Shown here: positions 25,041 through 33,417 of the stretch, piece after piece | How the letters are laid out: the number at the start of each line of letters is the position of its first letter | Numbering within the stretch: position 1 is the stretch's first letter | DNA from: Pantanalinema sp. GBBB05 | GTDB lineage: Bacteria > Cyanobacteriota > Cyanobacteriia > Leptolyngbyales > Leptolyngbyaceae | Direction of reading: 5' to 3' | NCBI GenBank assembly: GCA_016743235.1 | Contig: VRZD01000022.1 | Location: 1-64,000 of the forward strand | Length of the DNA stretch: 64,000 nt | Program-made: the position numbers and the translations under genes | The notes under the pieces: model-generated | The model's input: only the letters and a program-made list of their open reading frames with translations | What the model was told of the DNA's origin: nothing | Database searches by the model: none

Positions 25041-25556
25041 ATGTCAATGTCTCACAAGGCTTTTGCCTTCGACTGGCGTAGGTTTGAGAGTGATGAGCTT
25101 TACCCCCTAATTGTTAGTGCTCTGAAGTCCGATGAGGTGGCATGTTTAATTGCATATATAGAAAAGTACCTTACAGAACTTAAAGACCCCTATGAAGGAG
25201 AGCCATTAGAGCAAACCTGGCAGGAACTATTGGAGAACTATGATGTGCATGAATATAGCGATTTTGCCTTGACTCGTTTTTACAATCCTGCGGCTGATTT
25301 AGGAGTTGCTGAAGCGTGGCTGGAGATCGACAATTCGCTGACTGAAACTGAGCGAGGAGTATTTTTGGGCTTGCCAATTCATTCTACGGCAACTGTCTTT
25401 GATCCAGGTCGTATGGGGTCTTATTTCCAAACACCAGAACAAGTTTTGAACTCACTTAAAATTGTGGCTAAACTGTGTATTAAACCCGTTGAATCATTCA
25501 AAAAATTGTTAGAAGATTGCAGCCAAAACGGATTAGGTATTTATGTGACATTTTGA
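25041..25556 (+). CDS. Unrecognised soluble protein downstream of clpC
   Basis: I do not recognise this protein of about 171 residues. It has no signal peptide or membrane segment. It is acidic and mostly helical at the start (LYPLIVSALKSDEVACLIAYIEKYL) and contains several Trp and Tyr residues (QTWQELLENYDVHEYSDFAL). The middle has LGLPIHSTATVFDPGRMGSYFQTPEQVLNS. The frame continues upstream to 25017, but that start lies inside the clpC terminator stem, so ATG 25041 or 25047 is more likely. Base composition is more AT-rich than that of neighbours, which may indicate later acquisition. Confidence 0.65.
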   Translation: MSMSHKAFAFDWRRFESDELYPLIVSALKSDEVACLIAYIEKYLTELKDPYEGEPLEQTWQELLENYDVHEYSDFALTRFYNPAADLGVAEAWLEIDNSLTETERGVFLGLPIHSTATVFDPGRMGSYFQTPEQVLNSLKIVAKLCIKPVESFKKLLEDCSQNGLGIYVTF

Positions 25557-25625
25557 CTCATCGGAACTTTAGGCGGTTTCTTGCTATGTTATGTCCTTCA
25601 ATCCTTTACGATCGCCCTCGCTACA

Positions 25626-26609
25626 TCATGAGCTATCAGCGGGCAAAGTAATATCAATTATCAGTGGTAGATGATCAGAGCCAATATTTTTACCTGTTTG
25701 AGTTTGGATGACGGTAATTTCTGGACTGACTAAACAATGATCGATCGGAATTTTGAGTAAGGGTAAATGGGCATGCCAGGTAGGCAGAATCCCAAAGCCT
25801 ACTCGACTGTTGCGCAGTCCAGCCTGTTGCATAAAATTCTGGTAGTTAGGCGACCACATCGTTGTGTTTAGATCACCAATCACGATCGTAGGTTGATGAA
25901 TACTCCGAATATGAGCTGCCATAGCCATTAATTGCTGATTTCGAGTAGCAAAATCTGCTGGTTGCAGAGGCGGTGAAGGATGAGTGGCAATCATTGCCAA
26001 TGGCTGGCGATCGGTGGGGCGGATCTCCACTAATAGGCTGGGAAACTTTTCTTGAGCAAAGCGGCGACTTCTCGCCTGATGTAATGGCAAAGCACTATAG
26101 ATCACATTGCCAAACCTGGGAGATTCTGTGTCACCAACTTTATAAGGCAACATGTTTTGCAGAGTATCGAGTTGATTTAACCAGCCTTGGTTAACTTCCT
26201 GAAACACCGCAATATCAGGTTGAATTTCTCTCACCAGCGCGATCGCGCGATCGTATTGCTGATTCTGGACTTTGACATTAGATAGCAATAGCCGTAGGGA
26301 GGTTATCGAGGCTTGGGAACTTGAGGGAGTGGGGAAATACCAGGGTACAAGTTCAGCCAAATTGATCCCAATACAAATTAGGCTCAAGCTGATCCAGTGC
26401 CAGCGCCAGCGCGGTCGCAATCTCAAGAAGATGACTGCGGCAATGCCAACCCAAAAGTATTGCAGTTTGAAGTGAGCGGTTAAGTCAAACAGTTGATGCC
26501 AGTGACCCAAATAGCCAGTCAGCGAACCAACGGTAGCCACCAATAGACTACATTTAATCCCCAACCCCAGCCAAACCTTCAGCCGATCGCGCCAGATCAC
26601 GATTGGCAT
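25626..26609 (-). CDS. Membrane-anchored endonuclease/exonuclease/phosphatase family protein
   Basis: Three hydrophobic segments at residues 1 to 85 anchor a C-terminal EEP domain. Its motifs are LLLSNVKVQNQQYDRAI, IQPDIAVFQEVNQGWL (metal-binding Glu), MIATHPSPPL, IVIGDLNTTMWSPNYQNF (Asp-x-Asn), PIDHCLVSP and GSDHLPLIIDI with the last His. The fold includes phosphodiesterases, nucleases and sphingomyelinase-like enzymes; the specificity is unknown. ATG 26609 overlaps the esterase stop by one base (TGATG); a start at 26642 is also possible. Confidence 0.88.
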   Translation of the reverse strand: MPIVIWRDRLKVWLGLGIKCSLLVATVGSLTGYLGHWHQLFDLTAHFKLQYFWVGIAAVIFLRLRPRWRWHWISLSLICIGINLAELVPWYFPTPSSSQASITSLRLLLSNVKVQNQQYDRAIALVREIQPDIAVFQEVNQGWLNQLDTLQNMLPYKVGDTESPRFGNVIYSALPLHQARSRRFAQEKFPSLLVEIRPTDRQPLAMIATHPSPPLQPADFATRNQQLMAMAAHIRSIHQPTIVIGDLNTTMWSPNYQNFMQQAGLRNSRVGFGILPTWHAHLPLLKIPIDHCLVSPEITVIQTQTGKNIGSDHLPLIIDITLPADSS

Positions 26610-27394
26610 CACTGAGGCTGACTGATCAACGCCTTGAACCACAAATCAGCTGCTTTGTTTAAGCCACTGGCTGAAAAGTGGCAGCGATCGTACCGATCAG
26701 CATCGCCCAACTCATCAGTATTGGGTCCCGGAAAAATGCCTTGGATAGGATCCACTAATGCCCGTTGAGCCGCTTGAATCGTTGGTTGGGGCAGCAGATC
26801 GCCACAGCGGGAGACCACCGAGACATAAATCGGCGCCTGCACTCCAGCAGCACGAATACTTTCCAACATGGCAGTGAAGTGGTGTTGATACTGTTCCTGA
26901 GAAGTGCCGATCGCGGCATCCGTTTCCCCTTGATGCCAAAGTAAATGGGTGATATTAAATCCAGCCGCCTTGAGTTGCTGAATGGCTGTAGTAATGCGGG
27001 GATGTAAATCACCCTCTGGTGCCCAGCGTTGAATTTCTGTGCCACCGACTCCGATCGAGGTAAAAAGCACCCGATCGAACCATCCCTGTTGCACAATTTT
27101 GTTGCCTAGCCGCGTCCACACACTGCCCCCATTGCCATCCGCTCCCAGCAAGGGATCGACAGCCCGATAACACTTTCCCGCATGGAAGTTATAGACCATC
27201 GGTTGGGCAGTCAGACGCTGATTACCAAAGTTGGCAGAATTAGACTGCCCAAACGCCAGCGCTACCATTAAGCGATCGCGGGGAATCGAGCGACAGTCAA
27301 TCTCAGTTCTCAACCATCGCCCCCAATTAATTGAGCTGAGTAACTGCCTGAGTTGCATTAACTGGTTGTACTTCACTCGTTTTTTTGGTTTCAC
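26609..27394 (-). CDS. SGNH/sialate-O-acetylesterase-like protein
   Basis: The product of up to 261 residues has the SASA-type esterase blocks: VALAFGQSNSANFG with the nucleophile Ser, SIGVGGTEIQRWAP, HLLWHQGETDAAIG, and a final DRYDRCHFSASGLNKAADLW with the Asp/His pair. Such enzymes remove acetyl groups from carbohydrates. No typical signal peptide is visible, although the N-terminus is basic. The frame opens with GTG at 27394 (alternative ATG 27358); either way it overlaps the 3' end of the M23 peptidase gene. It lies between cell-wall and phosphodiesterase-like genes. Confidence 0.85.
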   Translation of the reverse strand: MKPKKRVKYNQLMQLRQLLSSINWGRWLRTEIDCRSIPRDRLMVALAFGQSNSANFGNQRLTAQPMVYNFHAGKCYRAVDPLLGADGNGGSVWTRLGNKIVQQGWFDRVLFTSIGVGGTEIQRWAPEGDLHPRITTAIQQLKAAGFNITHLLWHQGETDAAIGTSQEQYQHHFTAMLESIRAAGVQAPIYVSVVSRCGDLLPQPTIQAAQRALVDPIQGIFPGPNTDELGDADRYDRCHFSASGLNKAADLWFKALISQPQ

Positions 27395-28517
27395 CCTTTA
27401 ACCCTAGGGCAACCTCAACTTTTAACCCTAACTCAGCATCAGGCTGAAGCATGGCAAGTTGCCCTCCTTCCATCGATTTCACGAGTTGCGCCAAAGCATA
27501 TTCCAACTGCGCTCCCGCATCTAGCGCGACCCAGCCATCCGCTGTCAGTTGACGAAACTCGAAGTGCAGGTGCGGTCCCGTCGAATTCCCAGTGCTACCG
27601 ACACGACCAATCACCTCTCCTTGCTTCACCTGTTCTCCCGGCTTGACGAAAATCTCTGATAAGTGACCATACAACGTTTGTTGTGCCCCTTTGTTGTGAT
27701 CCAAAGTCACTGTTAACCCATAACCACCTAAGAAGTCTGCGATCGCTACTTGTCCCGCATAGGCGGCTAAAACGGGTGTTCCCAAGGGCGCCCCTAAATC
27801 TGTGCCCGAGTGAAACCGCTGATCGCCTGAGATGGGATGAATCCGCCAACCAAAAATCGAGGTAATAGGAGCTGGAATAGACAGCGGAAACATCAACCGA
27901 ATATTGCCATTCCCTAACTGCGCAGGCGGACGAATTGTCCGGCGATAATAATCCTGGACAGAAGCCGTTGTTAATCCTGTCGCACTAGCTTCGTAATTGA
28001 CTCCAGCCACAGACTCTACTGGCATATAAGTAGGTGCAGGTTCAGCGATCGCTTCTGCCAGTGAGCGGACAGGTTGAGCTACAGGCAAATCCCGGGTCCG
28101 TTCAGTAGCACCAATACTGTAATTAGTAGAGTCAATATAAGATTCACTGAAAGATGGGCTGGATTCTGGCAGTGGAGCAGATTCGACTGGAGCCGCCGTG
28201 GAATAGTCTGTTGGAGCCTCTGGCAACTCGGGCGCTAGAGATTCCACTGGAGGCTCAACAAAGGTCGGCTCCGGCTCAACAGGAACAGGAGCTGCCGACT
28301 CCGCCACTGGAGCCACATCACCAATCGCATCTGGAGCCTGTGCCCTGACAGCACTACTTCCCCATATCCCCAAAATAGTGATCAGGCTAGCTCCTGTTAG
28401 TAATAGCGATCGAGTCAATTGAGTTGCCTGGATGTTAGGAACGTGATGCTGTGAGGTCATCATAGGGATCTGATGTGGGTGGGTTGAGCAAGAAGAGGCA
28501 TGGCTACCGACGACCAT
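27327..28517 (-). CDS. M23-family metallopeptidase (LytM-like)
   Basis: The 396-residue protein has a hydrophobic export signal at about residues 35 to 58 (LLLTGASLITILGIWGSSAV, then RAQA). A Pro/Ala/Glu-rich region follows, and the M23 domain lies at about residues 215 to 330. RFHSGTDLGAPLGTPVLAAY holds the HxxxD zinc ligands, and GNSTGPHLHFEFR the HxH motif. It likely cleaves peptidoglycan crosslinks, or acts as an activator of amidases, in the periplasm. ATG 28517 has GGAG five bases upstream; a start at 28463 would shorten the N-terminus. Confidence 0.92.
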   Translation of the reverse strand: MVVGSHASSCSTHPHQIPMMTSQHHVPNIQATQLTRSLLLTGASLITILGIWGSSAVRAQAPDAIGDVAPVAESAAPVPVEPEPTFVEPPVESLAPELPEAPTDYSTAAPVESAPLPESSPSFSESYIDSTNYSIGATERTRDLPVAQPVRSLAEAIAEPAPTYMPVESVAGVNYEASATGLTTASVQDYYRRTIRPPAQLGNGNIRLMFPLSIPAPITSIFGWRIHPISGDQRFHSGTDLGAPLGTPVLAAYAGQVAIADFLGGYGLTVTLDHNKGAQQTLYGHLSEIFVKPGEQVKQGEVIGRVGSTGNSTGPHLHFEFRQLTADGWVALDAGAQLEYALAQLVKSMEGGQLAMLQPDAELGLKVEVALGLKGETKKTSEVQPVNATQAVTQLN

Positions 28518-28540
28518 AATGCTCCAAGTTAAACTCTAGC

Positions 28541-30706
28541 TCACTGCGAAGTGGATGGGCGAGGAGTCGGAGATGACTGAACTGGAGCAGGTGTCGTTGT
28601 TGTCGGCGAGTACAAGCCAGTTCTGACCGGAATTGGCAAGTTTGAGGTTTCTCGTTTTAGGGTTGCCAAAGCTTGATTGTAGCCCAGGATGGCTGTGACC
28701 CGGTTTCCCTCTGCCCGTGTCAAATCATTTTCCGCATTAATCACATCAGTCTGAGTTCCTACTCCAGCCTGGAAGCGTAATCGGGCTAACCGTAATGCCT
28801 CCCGAGCTTGTTCTAACGCGATCGTCGTAGTGCCAATATTTTCATAGTTAGCAATCAGATTGGCATAGGCTTGTTCCACCCGAAACCGAATCAGATCCCG
28901 CGTACTGGCAAATTGAGATTCCGCAATCCGAATATTGGCTTCCTGCTGTCTGGCTCTAGCTCTGGCAGCTCCCCCATCAAACAACGTCCAACCCACACCG
29001 ACATTAAAGCGGTAGCCATCGGCTCCAGGAAAAATGTCGTTTAACGGATCTTGATAGTCGTACTGAGCGGATAGAGTCACCGTTGGACCTAAAGCTGCCA
29101 AGGCCGCTCGTCGCTGCTGTTCACTTTGCGCCCGCTGCGCCAGCAGTTGCTCCAATTCGGCCCGATTTTTAAAGGCTAGAACGATCGTGTCTTCCAAGGT
29201 CAAACCCCAACTGCCTGCCAATGCCACTGGATCGGCAGCCGCTAAGTTCACTGCCGGAGACAAGCTAATACGTTGAGCTAGTTGGCGGCGAGCAATTTCT
29301 TGTTGAGCAAAGGAGTTGGTTAAGTCCTGTTGAGTGTTGGCTAACTGCACCTGCGATCGCAACACATCAAACCGAGTCCCTAATCCTGCCCGTTCTAACG
29401 CCTGAGCATCGCGCAAACTTTGTTGAGCAGCACGCACAGCAGCGGCGTTAATGCGGACGGCTTCATCAGCTTGCTGCAAATTGTAGTAATCATTTGCAAC
29501 ATTCAGTCGCAAATCCTCTAGCGTAATTTCGACTTGCAGTTCTGCCGATCGTACCTGTTGTTCTGCTGCCCGAATCTGCGCAGGACGTAACCCAGAGGTA
29601 TAGAGGTCATAACTGAGGGTTGCTGAAGCACTGAACGCAATTTGCAGGACGTCGATATCCTCCTGCAATTGGGCATCCCGGGTCGCAATCCGCTGTGCCT
29701 GCTCAAACGCCGATAACCGACTAAAGTTAGCGCTTTCCACCGGTAGCTCGATCGATCGAATCTGCAATTCACCGGAAGGAGAACGGACACTATTTAGCCC
29801 AGCTTGCACCGTCAGGCTAGGAAAATTCGCAGCTTGTTGTTCACGTAGTACCGCTCGGGTGCGCTCTAATTGCTGAATCGAAACTTGCAGATCGGGACTA
29901 TTGCGCTTAGCTAATTCGATCGCTTGTTCTAAGGTAATCGGCTGAATACCACGCAACTGCACCTCAGCTGGTTTTGTGGGGAAATATAAGGGATTCGGTG
30001 GTGGATTCAGGTAATTCGGGGCAAATCCTGGTTTAGCGGGACCGATCGGCTGCTCACTACTATTGGGAATATAGAGAAACTGAAGTTTACTAGCGGGTGG
30101 ATTAATACTGCCAGGGACAAGAGACGGCGGCGGTGCCACTGCCGGAGTTGTCGTATTGATCGGTGGTGCTAAGGGAGTGGAAGGTGGAGCTGGCGTAGAA
30201 GGGCTGACCGGAGCCGTGGTTGAGGCGGGAGTTACCGTCGGAGCGGAAGTTCCTGCGCCCTGAGCAACAGGTTCAGCCGAGGACTTTGGCGGAGTTGGCG
30301 ATGCCAATAGCCGCTGCGCCTTTTCAGGTAAGGGTGATTTCACCTGAGAAACAGGCTCCGTTTCAAGCTGATCTACCCCTGGCGCAGTCGCTTTAACACT
30401 AGGTTGAGCAGATGTCGTAACGTCAGTTAACTGGGCGGGAGCGGTAGCCTTCTCAGCCGTTGAACGATTTGCAGATTGTGTATTCTGGCTCACAGACTCA
30501 GCCCTATCTTCAGTCTGCGATTCCGCCTTAGGAGGAGTAGCGGTTTCGGAGCTGGCTTGAGAGGATGAAGATGGAGCAGGCTGGCTAGTTTTAGTCGTCG
30601 GTGAAGCATGATTTGGAGTAACTTCTTGAGATACTCCAGGCGCTGTGTGATTACAGGCGATCAACACTCCCACACCGAAACCAATCAACTGACGAGACGA
30701 TCGCAT
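28541..30706 (-). CDS. TolC-like outer membrane efflux protein with long low-complexity N-terminus
   Basis: The 721-residue protein has a leader with a lipobox-like end (FGVGVLIAC, Cys18). A Ser/Thr/Pro/Ala-rich region of about 200 residues follows. The OEP/TolC domain runs from about residue 255 to the end: ITLEQAIELAKRNSPDLQVS starts repeat 1, GLGTRFDVLRSQVQLANTQQ and GVGTQTDVINAENDLTRAEG are the two typical coiled-coil turns, and VGVGWTLFDGGAARARARQQ is the second beta segment. TolC-like channels export toxins, proteins or polymers with inner-membrane partners, none of which is adjacent here. Confidence 0.92.
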   Translation of the reverse strand: MRSSRQLIGFGVGVLIACNHTAPGVSQEVTPNHASPTTKTSQPAPSSSSQASSETATPPKAESQTEDRAESVSQNTQSANRSTAEKATAPAQLTDVTTSAQPSVKATAPGVDQLETEPVSQVKSPLPEKAQRLLASPTPPKSSAEPVAQGAGTSAPTVTPASTTAPVSPSTPAPPSTPLAPPINTTTPAVAPPPSLVPGSINPPASKLQFLYIPNSSEQPIGPAKPGFAPNYLNPPPNPLYFPTKPAEVQLRGIQPITLEQAIELAKRNSPDLQVSIQQLERTRAVLREQQAANFPSLTVQAGLNSVRSPSGELQIRSIELPVESANFSRLSAFEQAQRIATRDAQLQEDIDVLQIAFSASATLSYDLYTSGLRPAQIRAAEQQVRSAELQVEITLEDLRLNVANDYYNLQQADEAVRINAAAVRAAQQSLRDAQALERAGLGTRFDVLRSQVQLANTQQDLTNSFAQQEIARRQLAQRISLSPAVNLAAADPVALAGSWGLTLEDTIVLAFKNRAELEQLLAQRAQSEQQRRAALAALGPTVTLSAQYDYQDPLNDIFPGADGYRFNVGVGWTLFDGGAARARARQQEANIRIAESQFASTRDLIRFRVEQAYANLIANYENIGTTTIALEQAREALRLARLRFQAGVGTQTDVINAENDLTRAEGNRVTAILGYNQALATLKRETSNLPIPVRTGLYSPTTTTPAPVQSSPTPRPSTSQ

Positions 30707-30963
30707 AGCTCTTAAAGTTCAGTCGAAACTTCTGGATAATACCGGTTGCTATTTTCAGCAGCCTTAAGCAGAATACTGGTTTATCCCCAATATTGGCAAA
30801 GTTTTTTACTATCTGACGGTATGAATTGTTAGTTCAAATAAATTACGTACACTAAATAAATGAGTATTAAACAAATATACGCTTAATAGTCAATCTGAGG
30901 CAAGCCACTCATGCGACGCTAATGCCACAACAGTTAAACTTGCCCCGCGTTACCGCCCGCTGA

Positions 30964-32037
30964 TTACCGGTCTGGCGGCGAGAAATTATCCATTTCAAAG
31001 CTAGCCAACCGAACTCGGAGCTGTCCGGCCTGTAGTGAGTCATCCAATTGGCTAGCAACAGTCAGCGCTTCTTGGTAATAGCGTTTCGCGATCGGATAAT
31101 TGCCTGCCCATTGATGGAACTGCCCCAGATAGCGCAGAGATAACATTTCCTCACGAGTATTGTTATAAGCCAGCGCCATATCTAGCCGTCTACCCAACAT
31201 GTCCGCCGCTTTAGAGAATTGTTTCGAGTCATTCAGGGTAGCAATCATGCCATCCATTGCTCGAAACTGATTCGTAACATCGCCATTGGTTTCAGCAATC
31301 CGCATTGCCATTTGATAGGTGCGCATAGCACGATCGTAATTTTGCTGAGCTTGATAGACTGCTCCCATCCCATTAATGACCGCCGCAGACCGGTTAGGAG
31401 CTAGTCCTAAGGCAAAGTACTGTTCTGCCTGCTCATAATTGCCTTGCCGGAGCGCCAGTTGACCTTTGCTGTCATAGGTTACGGCTTTGCCATCGTAATC
31501 AGGAATGCTAGTAGACACTACTAGCCCTTCATTAAATAGTTCTTCGGCTCCTGGCATCCCTCGTTCGCGAGGTGCTAATGCCCGACCCAGGTTATTTACC
31601 GCATAAACTTGTCCCTGGAAGTCTTGGCGAGTTCGCGTTGCCCCTAACTGTCGCCGCATCGCATCTTCAGATTCGCGGTAGCGGGCCAGGTCATGATAAG
31701 CCGTTGCTAAGTAGCCATATACAACCCCCATCGCTTCCGTATCATTAATATCCTGATACAGTTTGAGGGCTTGCTGCCAAGTGGTTACCGCTTCTCCCAA
31801 TAAGCTGATACTGGCCAGTCGTTTGCCGAGTTGAGTCAGGCGATCGGCTTCATCCCTGGCATTCCCCCGAGTACCGTTGTTCAGCGGAATAGCCAGTTGT
31901 TGTTGTAAATCAGGCGTTGCTGCTGCCAGCGGCATCATGGTCATCGTGGTGGTCATTGCACCAAGCAGACCAATCCCAACCGGACGTAATCCCTTCAAAC
32001 CCTGAGATTGAGGATAGCGGGTAATCCACTGACGCAT
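30964..32037 (-). CDS. Exported tetratricopeptide-repeat protein
   Basis: The protein of about 357 residues starts with a basic, hydrophobic signal-like segment ending PLAAATPD, then consecutive helix-turn-helix units typical of TPRs: AVTTWQQALKLYQDINDTEA, MGVVYGYLATAYHDLARYRE, GNYEQAEQYFALGLAPNR, QNYDRAMRTYQMAMRIAE and NYPIAKRYYQEALTVASQLD. A scaffold role is likely. ATG 32037 is chosen because GGGAGAGAAA lies before it. It follows the sigma-like gene on the same strand by 114 bases. Confidence 0.88.
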   Translation of the reverse strand: MRQWITRYPQSQGLKGLRPVGIGLLGAMTTTMTMMPLAAATPDLQQQLAIPLNNGTRGNARDEADRLTQLGKRLASISLLGEAVTTWQQALKLYQDINDTEAMGVVYGYLATAYHDLARYRESEDAMRRQLGATRTRQDFQGQVYAVNNLGRALAPRERGMPGAEELFNEGLVVSTSIPDYDGKAVTYDSKGQLALRQGNYEQAEQYFALGLAPNRSAAVINGMGAVYQAQQNYDRAMRTYQMAMRIAETNGDVTNQFRAMDGMIATLNDSKQFSKAADMLGRRLDMALAYNNTREEMLSLRYLGQFHQWAGNYPIAKRYYQEALTVASQLDDSLQAGQLRVRLASFEMDNFSPPDR

Positions 32038-32151
32038 AGCTTTCTCTCCCAAATGGTTCAACACTGGTAACAGGTGAGCGAATCCCTGATGTCACCGTGA
32101 GAGGACCAAATGAGCGAGTCAAGAGCGAGCGATCGTACCGGACTCTGCCAA

Positions 32152-32814
32152 CTATGCCTCTAACGGAGCATCGAATCTAACTCTATTCTCCTGGATCTGA
32201 GAGTTCCCCACCAGATAGATCGTGCGAACATCCTCCGGAAGTGCAGCTTCTAATAATTGATAGCCGGCTTGTAATTGTGCCCGTACCTGTGGTGGGGACA
32301 TCGCTTCCCCTTCGGCCTGCAAATACGCCGAAATCCGAGTCTCACTCCAGTTAAAGGTTTGCGCCATTAATACCATGAGTCGCAAGACTGGAGGGAGTTG
32401 ATCCAATGCCCGTTCGATATAGCACCAGAGGGGGGGCGGCGCGACTTGTAGATTGTAATGAATCGCTTCTACCGGCGGTAAATCAGCTTGGTTAATACAA
32501 ACAGCGGTGACATTCAGTAGCCAACTTTGTAGCGTAATTGGTGGCTGTCCGGGTTTGACGCGCAACTCTAGCCCACTGAGTTCATAAAAAATATGTCGCC
32601 AGGTGATAGCAAACAGATAATCAGCTTGAACGGGCGATCGCGCTGAATGTTGGATCAGCGTGTACACCATCGAACTATAGCGACAAAAAATCGCCGCAAA
32701 ATATTGTCCAGCATCTGGGTGGCGCTGAAATAGTGTCAGTAGTTCCTGGTCGCTGTAGTGAGAAAGAGATTTGACCAGGGGATGGTTACATTCAGGAAAG
32801 CTAGGAATCGTCAC
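32152..32814 (-). CDS. Divergent ECF-like sigma factor
   Basis: The 220-residue protein has a sigma region 2-like stretch (LFQRHPDAGQYFAAIFCRYS, then ADYLFAITWRHIFYELSG) and a region 4-like helix pair (ALDQLPPVLRLMVLMAQTFN, SETRISAYLQAEGEAMSPPQ). The spacing fits a small sigma-70 family factor with no region 1 or 3. The region 2.3/2.4 aromatics are only partly conserved, so promoter melting is not guaranteed. The start is GTG at 32814. The same-strand genes downstream encode envelope proteins, which could be its targets. Confidence 0.7.
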   Translation of the reverse strand: MTIPSFPECNHPLVKSLSHYSDQELLTLFQRHPDAGQYFAAIFCRYSSMVYTLIQHSARSPVQADYLFAITWRHIFYELSGLELRVKPGQPPITLQSWLLNVTAVCINQADLPPVEAIHYNLQVAPPPLWCYIERALDQLPPVLRLMVLMAQTFNWSETRISAYLQAEGEAMSPPQVRAQLQAGYQLLEAALPEDVRTIYLVGNSQIQENRVRFDAPLEA

Positions 32815-32893
32815 GATCGGGACCCCGTGTGAACGTCAACGGTACAAATGACCGTTCATGATACGTGCTTTTTGGCAATTCGCACTTTTTTTT

Positions 32894-32928
32894 CAAAAAA
32901 TTATCCAAAGGCTATCCTTTTAGCCTTG
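32894..32928 (-). terminator. Candidate minus-strand terminator (distal)
   Basis: CCAAAGGCTA (32905 onward) pairs with TAGCCTTGG (to 32928) with one bulge. On the minus strand the hairpin is followed by ATAATTTTTTG. It could act as a second stop for the fmdA-fmdB transcript. Confidence 0.5.
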
Positions 32929-32941
32929 GTGGCATAAACCT

Positions 32942-32981
32942 AAAAAACAGCATAGCGATCGTGGTTGCTTTTTGCTATGCT
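32942..32981 (-). terminator. Rho-independent terminator, minus strand (proximal)
   Basis: AGCATAGC (32949 to 32956) pairs with GCTATGCT (32974 to 32981). Read on the minus strand, the hairpin is followed by GTTTTTTAGG. The nearest gene whose transcript would end here is fmdB (stop at 33136), with the plus-strand tRNA-Leu lying in between. Confidence 0.65.
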
Positions 32982-33031
32982 AAATAAGGCTTACGGCACT
33001 ACAAAGAATTGTGCTAGTTAGCTGAACCCAT

Positions 33032-33112
33032 GCGGATGTGGCGGAATTGGTATACGCGCACGTTTGAGGGGCGTGTGGCTTTGCCTTGCGAGTTCGAGTC
33101 TCGCCATCCGCA
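33032..33112 (+). tRNA. tRNA-Leu(GAG)
   Basis: The acceptor stem GCGGATG (33032 to 33038) pairs with CATCCGC (33105 to 33111), and A33112 is the discriminator. The anticodon stem CACGT/GCGTG encloses TTGAGGG, giving anticodon GAG. The long variable arm is typical of tRNA-Leu and the T-arm GAGTTCGAGTCTC is complete. CCA is not encoded. Confidence 0.95.
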
Positions 33113-33135
33113 TTTACCAGTTTAACGAATGCTCC

Positions 33136-33405
33136 TTAGTGACCAATCATCCAGGGTCGCCCACCCGTATGGGTGCGGTTTTGGGGTGGCTGAGGGTCCG
33201 AAGCCTGCGATCGCTGTACCAGTTCTGGTTCAGGATTTTCTTGGCGTAATCGTAAGGAGCCTGATAGTTTTACAGCTGGTGGCGAAATGATTCGTTTTGC
33301 GGCTTGTTCGCAGGTTGGACAAGTCGCCGGTTGGTGGCATTCTGCCAGGGTTCGCCATTGGTCAAACACACCGCAAGTCTGACAGCGAAATTCGTATAAC
33401 GGCAT
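33136..33405 (-). CDS. fmdB: FmdB-family zinc-ribbon regulatory protein
   Basis: The 89-residue protein opens with MPLYEFRCQTCGVFDQWRTL and a second Cys pair in PATCPTCEQAAKRI, a four-Cys zinc ribbon of the FmdB/CxxC_CxxC_SSSS type. The tail is polar and Pro/Gln-rich. In methylotrophs FmdB is thought to regulate amide-use genes. Here it lies 12 bases downstream of the formamidase gene and is surely co-transcribed, which supports the same link. Confidence 0.88.
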   Translation of the reverse strand: MPLYEFRCQTCGVFDQWRTLAECHQPATCPTCEQAAKRIISPPAVKLSGSLRLRQENPEPELVQRSQASDPQPPQNRTHTGGRPWMIGH

Positions 33406-33417
33406 CGTAGTACTTTC

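Noticed and set aside
33064..33249. 61-codon frame starting in tRNA-Leu(GAG)
   Set aside because: It begins inside the tRNA and then runs antisense through fmdB.
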